A DNA stretch of 64,000 nucleotides, taken from Styela clava. Its lineage: Eukaryota; Chordata; Ascidiacea; Stolidobranchia; Styelidae. The notes below the pieces were generated by a model. That model was given only the letters and a program-made list of their open reading frames with translations. It ran no database searches and was not told the origin of the DNA. The stretch covers positions 18,497,383 to 18,561,382 of the forward strand of contig NC_135252.1 of NCBI RefSeq assembly GCF_964204865.1. The letters run 5' to 3'. The translations under genes and the position numbers were made by a program. Below, one piece after another: positions 34,055 to 44,570 of this stretch; the first letter of the stretch is position 1, and each line of letters begins with the position of its first letter.

Positions 34055-35430
34055 GTTTGAAAAATATTCATGATTATATTCGATGCTCTTCGGATTTTTT
34101 TATTATTTTTCGATAAAAAATTGGTAAATAGTACCTACTATATCTACTTATGCAGTCAAATCACACTGTATCACCAATACGAATATGTAATTTTTAATAT
34201 TTTTCAATTTTTTGATTTATTTATGTATGAAAAACTGCCAAAAATAAACTAGAAATTTCTAGAACGGCGCGTCCATCTGTTACCCATCCTGAAAAATCAG
34301 CCTAAATCAGTGGTTTTCAATCTCCTTTGTTGAATTCCTTCTCTTTCCTATTTTTGACTCTTTATTCCTTATTATATAAGCATAAAATTACTTTATTTCT
34401 TCAATCTTTAATAGATTCTTTGCTAGTGTAATGCCAAAGTCGCTCTCTCGTATAGTTTTTCATATGTTCATGAAAAAGTAAGTAATATATTAATAATAAT
34501 AAAATATAGATATTAGTAATACCACAGAGAATACAAAGCAAAATTTCTCTCTAAAAATGGCAAAATTCTTCCCTGGGGACAAATTTCTTCTTGGGTGCGG
34601 AATGCACTTGAGTATATACCAGTTATTTTGTAAGCAGGCACATGAATATTTATACTGGAGCATTAGTGAATTTATTTCCACAAATTTAAATCAAATAAAT
34701 AGGTTTTTCAGAGTTCAGAATGTAGGTAACAAAATACATTGGTATGGCGTTTGGAGTTGTAGCATCAAAAAGTGACGAGCTTGTTTGATATCTTCCATCA
34801 GTCATTCAATAACAAGTCTCAAGCTTGTAGATTTAAAATCAAGAACCTAAAACAATAGTTCTCAACCTTGTTGCCTAAATTTCCCCCCTTATCTTTTTGT
34901 ACTCACTATGAATAAAACTACCTTATTTATGCAATCTAACTTTGTTAATCATCTGTTATTTTCCAATGCATCGTTGCTAGTTAATATAAATTTGTTTTTA
35001 ATCGATCCCTTGCTAGTTTTATGCTGAAGTTTCTCTCCCGTTGTGTACGTTTTTCATTCATCCATTGATATGAAGCAATATCAGTGGCCTAACAAGTAGC
35101 AAATTTTTGAGCTACCATTTATGGTGATTGATTTCCAGTTGGGATTGCTGCCTGCATATAAATGGCCTGGCAATTGATGTAAATAAGTGACTTTCCAAGA
35201 TTTTAAACATTTTTGTCATCATATATATACGTTTGTTCCATATTCAAATATACCCATAATAATATGTCACGGATGCCGTCAACCTTATAAGCGAGTTTCT
35301 TCCACACACGCTTCAATCATCTCATTGGCATACTGGATCCGTATAAAACCTGAGAGTACAAGGTTTGATTTGACGATCGCAGCGTGTGTGAAGCACATTT
35401 AGTTTCGCTACGTGGTAGAACGGGACGTTG
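34055..35430. other. A3-B3 spacer, first part
   Basis: Non-coding; matches the A1 3' flank 3336-4158 and, further on, the retroelement-free version of the A1-B1 spacer. Holds about 100 bases (34595-34680) that are missing from the A1 copy. The site of the retroelement in A1-B1 corresponds to about 35025 and is empty. Confidence 0.55.
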
Positions 35431-35434
35431 GCTC

Positions 35435-36175
35435 GAGGGTAGGTGAGTTGAGGTAGATAGACAGTGGGTCGAGCGTAAAAAGGTGAGAGAGGTCGGACCG
35501 CGGGCCGGGGGTAAAAAGGTGGAGGGAGATAGGTAGGAAGGTCTCGAGTGTGACCACTTTAGAAGGGTTAGAGAGATAGCGCAGTGAGTCGAGGATTGGA
35601 AGGTTGAGGAAGATGGGGCAGTGGGTCTAGGATAGAGAGGTTGAGGGAGATAGGGCGGTGGGTCAAGGGTAGGTAGGTTGAGAGATAGGGCAGTGGGTCG
35701 AGGATAGTTAGGTTGAGGGAAATAGGGCAGTGGGTCGAGGATAGGTAGGTTGAGAGAGATAGGGCAGTGGGTCGTGGATAGGTAGGTTGAGGGAAATAGG
35801 GTAGTGGGTCGAGGATAGGTAGGTTGAGAGAGATAGGGCAGTGGGTCGAGGATAGGTAGGTTGAGGGAATAGGGCAGTGGGTCGAGGATAGGTAAGTTGA
35901 GGGAGATATGGCAGTGGGTCGAGGATAGATAGGTTGAGGGAATAGGGCAGTGGGTCGAGGATAGGCAAGTTGAGGGAGATATGGCAGTGGGTCGAGGATA
36001 GGTAGGTTGAGGGAATAGGGCAGTGGTCGAGGATAGGTAAGTTGAGGGAGATATGGCAGTGGGTCGAGGATAGAAAGGTTGGGGAGCTAGGGAAGTGGGT
36101 GGAGGACAAGAAGGTTGAAGGAAATGGAACAGGGGGTGTAGGATAGGAAGATTGAAGGAGATAGGCAGGGCAATT
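35435..36175. repeat. Minisatellite in A3-B3 spacer, 35-37 bp unit
   Basis: About 18-20 tandem copies of a unit close to GGGCAGTGGGTCGAGGATAG + GTAGGTTGAGGGAAATA (37 bp; 35- and 36-bp variants). From about 35860 variants alternate (…GGGAATAGGGCAG / …GGGAGATATGGCAG), giving a 71-73 bp higher-order repeat. It is open on the minus strand (36210-35317 and 36208-35708), which encodes repetitive ILDPLP/YPRPTA strings. Confidence 0.85.
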
Positions 36176-36822
36176 TTGTATCTCGCCTTCCTGTGTAAAA
36201 GGATGCACACCCCTGATTTAGCCTATATATTATAAAATACTAAAAATTTCGGAAGTCTGCATATAGACTGAACTAAGGGCAAGCCGCAGTAAACAGTCTG
36301 GCGGGCCACATGCGGGCCGTGGGTTGGGCAACCAATATATAGGGCTACAGCTCCTATGACCTATACCGAGCCGTAGTTGTTGCCGAATATAGGAGATTGA
36401 AAACATCGTCCTGAAAACTTTGGTACCGGGATGCATGTATACGATCAATAACTTCTTACAAATTTGAAAATCTATTCATCCATAGTGAAACTAAAACACA
36501 TTGCATATGAGACGTTGATATAAACGTCAAAAATATTTGTTATGAATTTCAATGATCGAGTTGAGTTGTCGGTGTGTTTCCACAGCAACAATAGAATAAT
36601 AGTTTGAAAATCTTTGGCGCTTAAATATTATACTGAGCTCAACAATGCCATGAACCTTCCAAAAATATAGAAAACTACTTCAATTTGAAATGGAAGTAAA
36701 TTAAATAGTTGTCAAATTTATTTGGATTATCGGGAAATAGTTTTCGAAAAATTTTTTTGAGTACAACATGTACGTAAATAAATACATCGACAGTTCGAGA
36801 GTTGTATTAACAAAAGATAAAG
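36176..36822. other. A3-B3 spacer, last part
   Basis: Non-coding, collinear with 6416-7014 and with 27301-27954; contains a small duplication around 36301 (GCGGGCCACATGCGGGCCGT) not present in the other two copies. Confidence 0.5.
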
Positions 36823-36981
36823 AGGAAATGTTATGACGTGCAATGATGACGCATGATGGGTTATGCGGTTCAAATATTAGTTGACATTTCATTTTCGGTT
36901 TGACGAGTTAGTTTAGTTTGATGTTTTCTATCTGTAAATCAGCAACAAAACTTCAAGCTTATAATTCAAAAAAGAAGAAAC
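36823..36981 (+). promoter_or_regulatory. B3 proximal promoter/5' leader
   Basis: Same conserved block as B1 and B2, with TATGACGTGC instead of TGACGTGA at the first core and GATGACGCAT kept. Confidence 0.45.
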
Positions 36982-39900
36982 ATGATATATCAATATTTGT
37001 TCGTGTTACTTATTACGGGATCAAGTCTCGGTAAGATGGTTGCATAAGATGCATAAGATGGACCTACTTGGTGTAAATTAAATACCAAAATTTTAATAAA
37101 AGTATGTATTTGTTTAACTCTCATAAAACAACTCAATTGTTTACATATAAAAGCTTTCACGTTATCACCCGAATTGTGTAGTTACATGTCGCAATATTAG
37201 CGTACAACGCCGGTTAGAACATTTTTTGTCTAGATAACGTAAATTAAACTACAGTTTAGTCCAAATTGACAAACTTTATAATGTTATTCCTGTAAACAGC
37301 AAAAATATCGACAGACTCAGAAGATCAGTATGATGGCATATCATACAATTTTGACTTGACGGTAAGTTGAATTACTTATGTTTTATTGTAGTTTTATGAG
37401 TACAATCACCGAGAAATGCGTTAATACTATTAACTTAGCATAGATGAATATCGCACAGATTATATACACATTGAATAACAAATTTTCAGTAGCAATAAAC
37501 CGCAAAATGTTATTTTTTGAATTTCTTACGTCGGTGTCAGCATTTAATATATATATATATATATAGGCTACATGTAGAACACGATCATTTGTAAAGTCTT
37601 AACACCGTGGATGTTCATGTAAAAGTAGCATCTGTTGTTTATAATTTTGTAGTATATTAACTTTGCTTCAATTTTATACAATTGATTGTTGAGCATATTT
37701 TTTGTTACTTCTCAGTGACCCCTCCATAACACAGATGAATAAATTTACGTTTTACATTGTTTGTTTCAGTTCTCCAGTGAACAAGGTAAGATGTGTTTTT
37801 TATTCCTATATTGATTTGTTTAACGGCCCCAGAATCGGCTTTTATTTTGATTCAATTTAAAAGGATTATTGAATAAGTATATATCGTAATCTTATTATGA
37901 GTAAACTAAAGCAGTTTAATTTATTCTACACCAGAATCAAGTTTTTTTAATACAGATTTGCGAATGCAGTTGGAGAAAAAGCTTACATCAATCCTTTTGA
38001 ACATTTTTGATGGTAATCTTGTAATAAACACTCAAATATTTGAAAATGTCGAACGCTCCAACCTAAATCCAACAACAACAGATAGAGATGATACCACCGA
38101 CAATAATGCTGTATATTCTAGTTCCCCGTCTCCTAATGATGTCATAACTAATCCGCTCTATTCAGCGGCAAATGGAATCAGGGGGAAAGCTGCATTGAGT
38201 ACATGGACGGAAATTACGACAGGTTCAATCATTTTTTTTGACTCCTATAAGCATAGGTGTAGATCAGGCAATATCACATACTCAAATTACATTAATATAC
38301 ACAGTGTAGAAGAGAAACAATTATACTATTGCAACGCTAAAATTTGGGAATATGAAAATTTGTTAAATATATCATGAGTCTAACAAATTTCGATGCTATA
38401 CCAAATTTTAATTGTTAATTCAATATAGGTAAATCTAAGCAATTGGTAAAGTATTTGAACTATAATGTATGTAATATAATAAGAACGCGTCATCTATCGA
38501 TTCGATTAACAATCTATTTGATCCTATTTCAAGCACTAACGAAATATACTTGGGGATGGCCGCTTAGTACTGACCAATTGATAACAACCGACAAAGATGA
38601 TATTGGACATAGAGTGACCACTGACACGGATTCAACTCTTCTTCAGTCTTTCACTTTATCAACCTTCGTTGATAGGACTAGAGGAAGCTCACATTCAGGT
38701 ATCTGTAGGCTACTAGCAGACCATTTCTGCCTTCCTTTTGATCATTAAAATAAATATTATGTTTATGTCAATACCAGATTTACCCGAGGATTGCACAAAC
38801 ATGCACAAGAAAAACGCAAAAATTAATAACGTTACTGGTGGAGTGTTTGAAATATATCCTGAACCAACTGAAAGTTCCATTAAAGTTTACTGTGATCTCG
38901 TCACCGACGGAGGAGGATGGATTGTAAGCATTGTATTTTTGAACGAACCAAGTATAAGCTGATTAAAAACCATCACAAGCATCAACTTGCTATATTCACT
39001 ACGCTCTCATGATTACAAATTTTATAAATCTGCGCGGATACGTAAATTTGGCCTTTTTTTGGTAACATTTCGTTGTAGCTGAAAGACTGAAACATTGAAT
39101 AGTATGAGAATACCACAAAACTTGATTTCAAAGGTGTTTAAACGACGAATGGATGGATCGGAAAATTTTTATAGAAATTATTCTGACTACGTGAAGGGGT
39201 TTGGAAAAGCTGATAGAGAAATGTGGCTCGGTTAGTATATTTACTTTTAATATTGTTGGAATATTTGCAATGTAACAATTTTCCAAATAAATATCGTATA
39301 CAGATTATCTCAAATAAACGGCACATAAAGCTGTGAAAACAAAAATGTCAAGCAATGTTAATATTGATCAAAATTTGGTTTCAATTGGTTTAATTGCCTA
39401 TTTCTAGATTCAGACGTCATAAAACTAATTGTTTTCATATTAAATCTTTGAAATCGTATTAAAACATTTAAGTTAACTTAATCATGAAGCACTAATACCC
39501 ACCCTTGTCCATGGGAATAAGATTTCCATGGGAAACGTCCCTTGGGATGGGATGTGACAGCACACATTTGTATTTCACATGGGACACGTGGGTCATGAAA
39601 TAACAGATGATTTTCGTGGAAACGATGGTAAAACATTTCGTTATGAATTTCGTGTCCATATATTTGAGCATAGCTTTCTTGATGGTTATATAGAGCAAAA
39701 TGTATTCAGCATTAAAAATTCGTTTAATAAGGGGGCTGATGAGCACGTGTATAATAGGTATAAACTTGAAGTTAACAAAGTCAGATAATTTGTTGTTTGC
39801 ATGTCTCATCGTACATGTAGTCCTATTTAGTAGACGCTAAACTTAAATTTAACAATTTTATTGTTTTCCAATGCGAATCCCATGGGATTGGACAAGCATA

Positions 39901-40877
39901 GATTGTTATGGGATGGGACAGAAAAAACTGTCCCATAGACAAGCCTGCTAATACTCTTATAACACTTTATTTGGTTTAATACATTGTTCAGGTCTAAAAA
40001 CTTTAAATCTGATTACGAACAAATATGATTGTGAACTTCGTGTAGATATGAAAGATTGGAAAAACAACACAGCTTATGCCAGATATGGGTGAGTCGTGTG
40101 ATAATAAAATTAAAAAAAATCATTGTATGACATATACCTTATAGATGTCGGTTATCTGATACCATATTTGAAAAAGTTGACATTGACCAAAATTTCCATT
40201 GTTATTTGAATACACACTCGGGAAAAAATGATAGAACAATAGAAGTTGATTGCGTATTAAATGACTTGACGTCCTTATTTCATGTAACAGGGTTGAAGTG
40301 GTGCAAATTCGAAATAGCTATTTCTAATATTTAAAATTATTCATATTGATTGCATAAAACTGTATATGATACACCAACTACAAACAGACGAGAAGGCTAA
40401 AAATAATATAGAAACGTAACCAGACTACTGTGAACTAATTTGTACAAAAAACAATACACGTTTGACCCCTGTTAATGGATAGTCAAGAAAACTAATTCCA
40501 AAACCCTCAGGCATATCTTAACTTTGAGTGTAGAAAAACAGTTGAAAATTTTCAGGTTGTTTAAAGTTGGAGATGAAACTACAAATTATCGCCTTACCAT
40601 TGGTGAATATAGCGGAAATGCTGGAGATTCATTGTCACCTAATAATGCTATGAACTTCACAACTAAAGATTATGATAATGATATTTGGCCTTTTAATTGC
40701 GCTCAACGATATACTGGCGCTTGGTGGTTCAGGAAATGTCATAACTCTCACCTCAACGGAGTTTACTATAGAGGAAATTCGACATATGCAGAGGGAATTA
40801 TCTGGCGTACTTGGCGGGGATACTACTATTCTCTTAAATTTATTGAGATGAAACTAAGAAGAAAATTTAAAGTTTGA
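36982..40877 (+). CDS. FReD gene B3, intact secreted fibrinogen-related protein
   Basis: Nine exons: 36982-37030, 37300-37361, 37770-37785, 37956-38222, 38534-38698, 38778-38923, 39134-39230, 39992-40088, 40556-40877; 1221 nt, 406 residues, open throughout. Same architecture as B2: signal peptide ([17 protein letters not shown]), microexon, Thr/Ser-rich stalk, FReD with four canonical cysteines plus YDCEL and the DYDND Ca2+ loop. Over exons 1-8 I count about 14 residue differences from B2 in some 300; in exon 9 about 21 in 106, mostly around the Ca2+ loop and pocket (DIWPFNC against [17 protein letters not shown] against [10 protein letters not shown]). The acceptor region of exon 9 is shorter than in B2. 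Expression, ligand and partner are not visible from sequence. Confidence 0.85.
39500..39947. mobile_element. MITE in intron 7 of B3
   Basis: Orthologous copy of the B2 insertion at 30600-31047, in the same site with the same CTAATAC flanks, about 98% alike by eye. Confidence 0.8.
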
Positions 40878-42950
40878 AACTAAATTTAAAATTGTACGTC
40901 TATTTGAAACGTTAATGAATCAAAAGATTGATAATTTTTTTTTCGTAGCTTTCTCAATATTTTAAAAGGTAACTCTATTTATATATTGGGTTTGTATCTA
41001 TTTTATATGGGGTTGTTATATACTAACACTCATCAAATATTTCATTTCAGTTGCAGTTTTAATTCATAACTATTCGGAATTGAAAAAAAGCTGAAAATTA
41101 GAAGTTTTAATACATTATACTATATACATTTATGATAAAATTGAATTTATTTAGTTATATCTTGAGATGTTATATATGTGTACTATGAGGCGAACAAAAT
41201 ATGCGAAAAATTCAATATTTTTATTTTTTTCATTTGCTCTGACAGATCAAGATTGAGAAGTAAATTGAGGTTTACATTTATTTATTTCACCTTTTTCGTT
41301 TTGATATTTTTTGAATACATGATCAGCATATTTACTTTATGGAACTACTATCATTGACATATTGGTCAATAAATTATGTTATGTTGATTTTAATCTTTTA
41401 TCGTTAAAATCCCGCTATAGAAAATGATATGTTATTTAGAAAGAATGAGCAAAAGTATAAATTAAAATGTATTGCAAATCAACTTTCTGGATATTGTTGT
41501 TACATGAATTATCAACTCGAAAGTATTGTTTCATCCAATCAATTTATTTGTTGTACGAGGCGACTGACGGAGATAGGGAATAGGTGGACGGTAGGATGGG
41601 ACAGTGGATCGAAGACTGGAAACTACAGGGAGATTAAACCAGAGTCGAGGATAGAAAACTGAAAAGATTGTAAAATGATTCCGGGATATGGAGAACAGAG
41701 GGCAGTACTCAATTCCTATATAAATAATTGAACAAATATAAGATATATGTTAAAATACCAAGACCGACATAAAACTTTATCTTCAGATATAATGAACACC
41801 GATTCACCGCAGATGTGTATATGGCATCGTAACTCGAAAAAATTGAAGGTTGTTTTGAATTCAGCAATAACAAAAATTTTGATTAGGATAAAATTTAAAC
41901 ATTTGGAAATAACCCAGATCCCAATTTGTGAATATTGTAAATGGCTTCTTTTTTTACGCGGATGGCCTCTTCAAATAAACAAATTGTGTGTTTTAATTAT
42001 TATACAAATTCATAATTCAGCAGTTAATTAATTAAAAACCCTGGGGATATGTGTCACGGTGTCTTTTATTCAAATTTGTTAAATTCGGCAACCCCATGTA
42101 TGGGTTTACTTACATAAGTTTCAGATTTTTGTTCAAATATTTTGAAACCCATCATTAAAACCGAATGATGAAAATGGTATATCATCTTGAGCATGCATGC
42201 TAGCAATGTTCTAGAATATTCAGGTTATCCAGGCGAAATGGCCCTAATTAGAACTGATATTTTGCTAATGTATACCAAACAAATAGTGACAGAACGCAAT
42301 TGGGGCGATTAAACAAATGACAATGACGCTTTTTTATAGTAAATCGTTTTAATAAGTTGCGTTATGCATTGGTAAATTCATTTATTTAAAAAATCAAAAC
42401 ATTTACTTACAAAGGAGGACTTACAAAACACGTAATGATACAGCTGTACGTTAATTATAATAATATGACGAAGAGAACATGTGTTGAATGAGCATACAAA
42501 TTGAATTTATTCAAAGACAAAAAACTTCGATTGGTCAAAATATAGATCAGTAACTTAGTTATATCAATTCTCCTATCTGCATGTATAAACAAGAGAGCGA
42601 TGCTCAAATATATGAACACAGAAGCCGAAATGCACCGCAAACTTCACGACTAACGCATACATAACCGCCACAAAGTGCGCAATTTTTAGATGTCATTACA
42701 CAAATATGTACCCATACATACATTTCGTGCCCTCTAGTTTCTAGTATATATACACACAACGATGCTAGCGGTGAATATGCACAACTGATTATAAAAATAA
42801 AACAACTGACAGCAGTAAACACCTAAATTTTAAATGTCACAATCATCTTTCTTTCAACTTGTTTTCGAAATTTTATTAAACGTTTTCGTTTAATTTAAAG
42901 AACATTTGGCCCAAAAGACAGCAGTTATTATTGCAGCATTTTAATTGGGC
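40878..42950. other. B3 3' flank, non-coding
   Basis: Aligns with the B2 3' flank until about 42310, including a decayed minisatellite near 41570-41690. After that A/T-rich sequence with a reversed piece of the repeat seen at 22091-22130 (42589-42619). No gene seen. Confidence 0.5.
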
Positions 42951-42955
42951 TTCTT

Positions 42956-44570
42956 TCATATACCAAGAACTTTATTTATGTAAAGAATCATTTGTGTCGT
43001 CTTCAGATAGTTATTGAGATAGTGCGGATTTTCTGCATCTGATTCCGAACTTCCAGATGCTGTAAATGCTATGTAAGAGAAAAGCGTTTACTTTAGTTTA
43101 TAATATGTGAACAAATATATGAAACATATATTATCAATTTGACTTCATGAAACTAACACAAACAAACTATAAAAAATATTTATATCTGATATCTTATGAA
43201 CCTGAATCAACATATCATTTGCAAAACATTCAGTATCTTTATATAAATTAAGAGATCGATGTAAAAAAAACATTAATTTTTTTCAGTTACAATATATTTT
43301 AGCAATTGATTTAATTCAATCGGACTTTTCTCAGCTAACTACTTACATGCGGCAAGTGCATCTACGATCGCTCCCAAAGTACTATTGACTGGTTCGTGGT
43401 TTGGCGGTTCTTTTTTAGAAGGCGTTTTAGGATCTCTAACATAAATTGTTTAATAAGTCTCGTCAACTTCCAGAGAATGACAGAAATGGCTGAAATTGTT
43501 GCCCGCTGACCAAACATTCATGACCGCTTTAATAAAAGAGAACATATTAGCCGTTTTCTAAATATTATTTTATACAGAATTGCTGCCTTGAATCCAAATC
43601 TAAAGGTGGAAGGAGTTTAAGAAAAAAAACTTAATATTGGTTTATACCTGCGGCAGAAAATAATATGAGCTAGTAAAGCCAATGATTTTATGAAAATATA
43701 TTCTTGATTTTTGTCGCCTCAACAGATTTTTATTTCGACGTGAGCTAGTCTGGTCAACTACCTATAATATTGGAAGTAAAGTCAGTGATGACGAAAAGTT
43801 TTGTAAGGAATCAGACAGTAGAAAATTTTTCAACGATACGTAAACATTGAAAAGGAAAAGAAATAAATATCATATCCCTTATTTCTTAACCTTAATTCGC
43901 TGCATTTCCAATCAAAAGCTACATATTGCTATAATTTTATGATGTAGTTTTACATTGATAATTAACTTTATTCAAAATGATTAAAAAAATAGAAAACTGG
44001 AGGATAAATAATATCAATTTTAGAATAAACATACCTTGGCGTAGTCGTCAGGGATGTAAGACACTCATCCAAACGAAATCACAACAATTTTCTTTCGAAT
44101 CTTCTCCATGAGGTTTGCTATTTCAACTAGAGGGACATTATATTTGCATAGTTCTGTAAGACGGTCAAAACTAAGAGCCACTTGAACTGGTTTTACGCCA
44201 TTACTGTGGCAAAATACTACTAGCTCAACACCATCATCGTATCCAAAACATGGCACACGATTTCTAATTTCCATTCAATATCCTATTAGGCATTTGGTTG
44301 CTTCATCGCAACAGTCATTAAAAATGTTGCTTTATTACGAATGACGGTAATCTTTAAAAGACCCTGAAGCGAGTGACCATCAATGGTTGATCGGATGGCT
44401 TGTGCTCAATCCTTGGCACTTCTAGGTATCACTACATATCCATGAACAGACACAGCTTTTTGTTCTTTATGTAAATTAATTACTCCCATTTGTTCACAAT
44501 TTGTTGAATTGCCAAGTAAATCTTAACTTCGGTTATCTTCACTTATATTCTCAGCTATGGTTTCTGAAAT
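42956..44570 (-). pseudogene. Alpha/beta-hydrolase-like H3, degenerate copy
   Basis: All three exons are recognisable on the minus strand: about 44570-44035 (CHSNGVKPVQ and RKKIVVISFG still readable), about 43526-43347 and 43068-42956 (NPHYL...INKVLG). Exon 1 has several in-frame stops and shifts; exon 2 has TAA in place of part of the GDQPKD...KIYV segment and a damaged acceptor. The initiator region has no ATG where H2 has one. It is the nearer relative of H2, including in the upstream non-coding sequence, so the H2-H3 block was duplicated in direct orientation. Confidence 0.8.

Noticed and set aside
34557-34775. 72-codon frame starting MAKFFPGDKF
   Set aside because: The equivalent in the A1 flank (about 3766) lacks about 100 bases and is not open; treated as non-coding spacer.
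35317-36210. Minus-strand 297-codon frame (and 166-codon frame 35708-36208)
   Set aside because: Both follow the minisatellite unit in two frames at once, with Pro/Ser/Thr-Leu strings; the tandem DNA repeat explains them.
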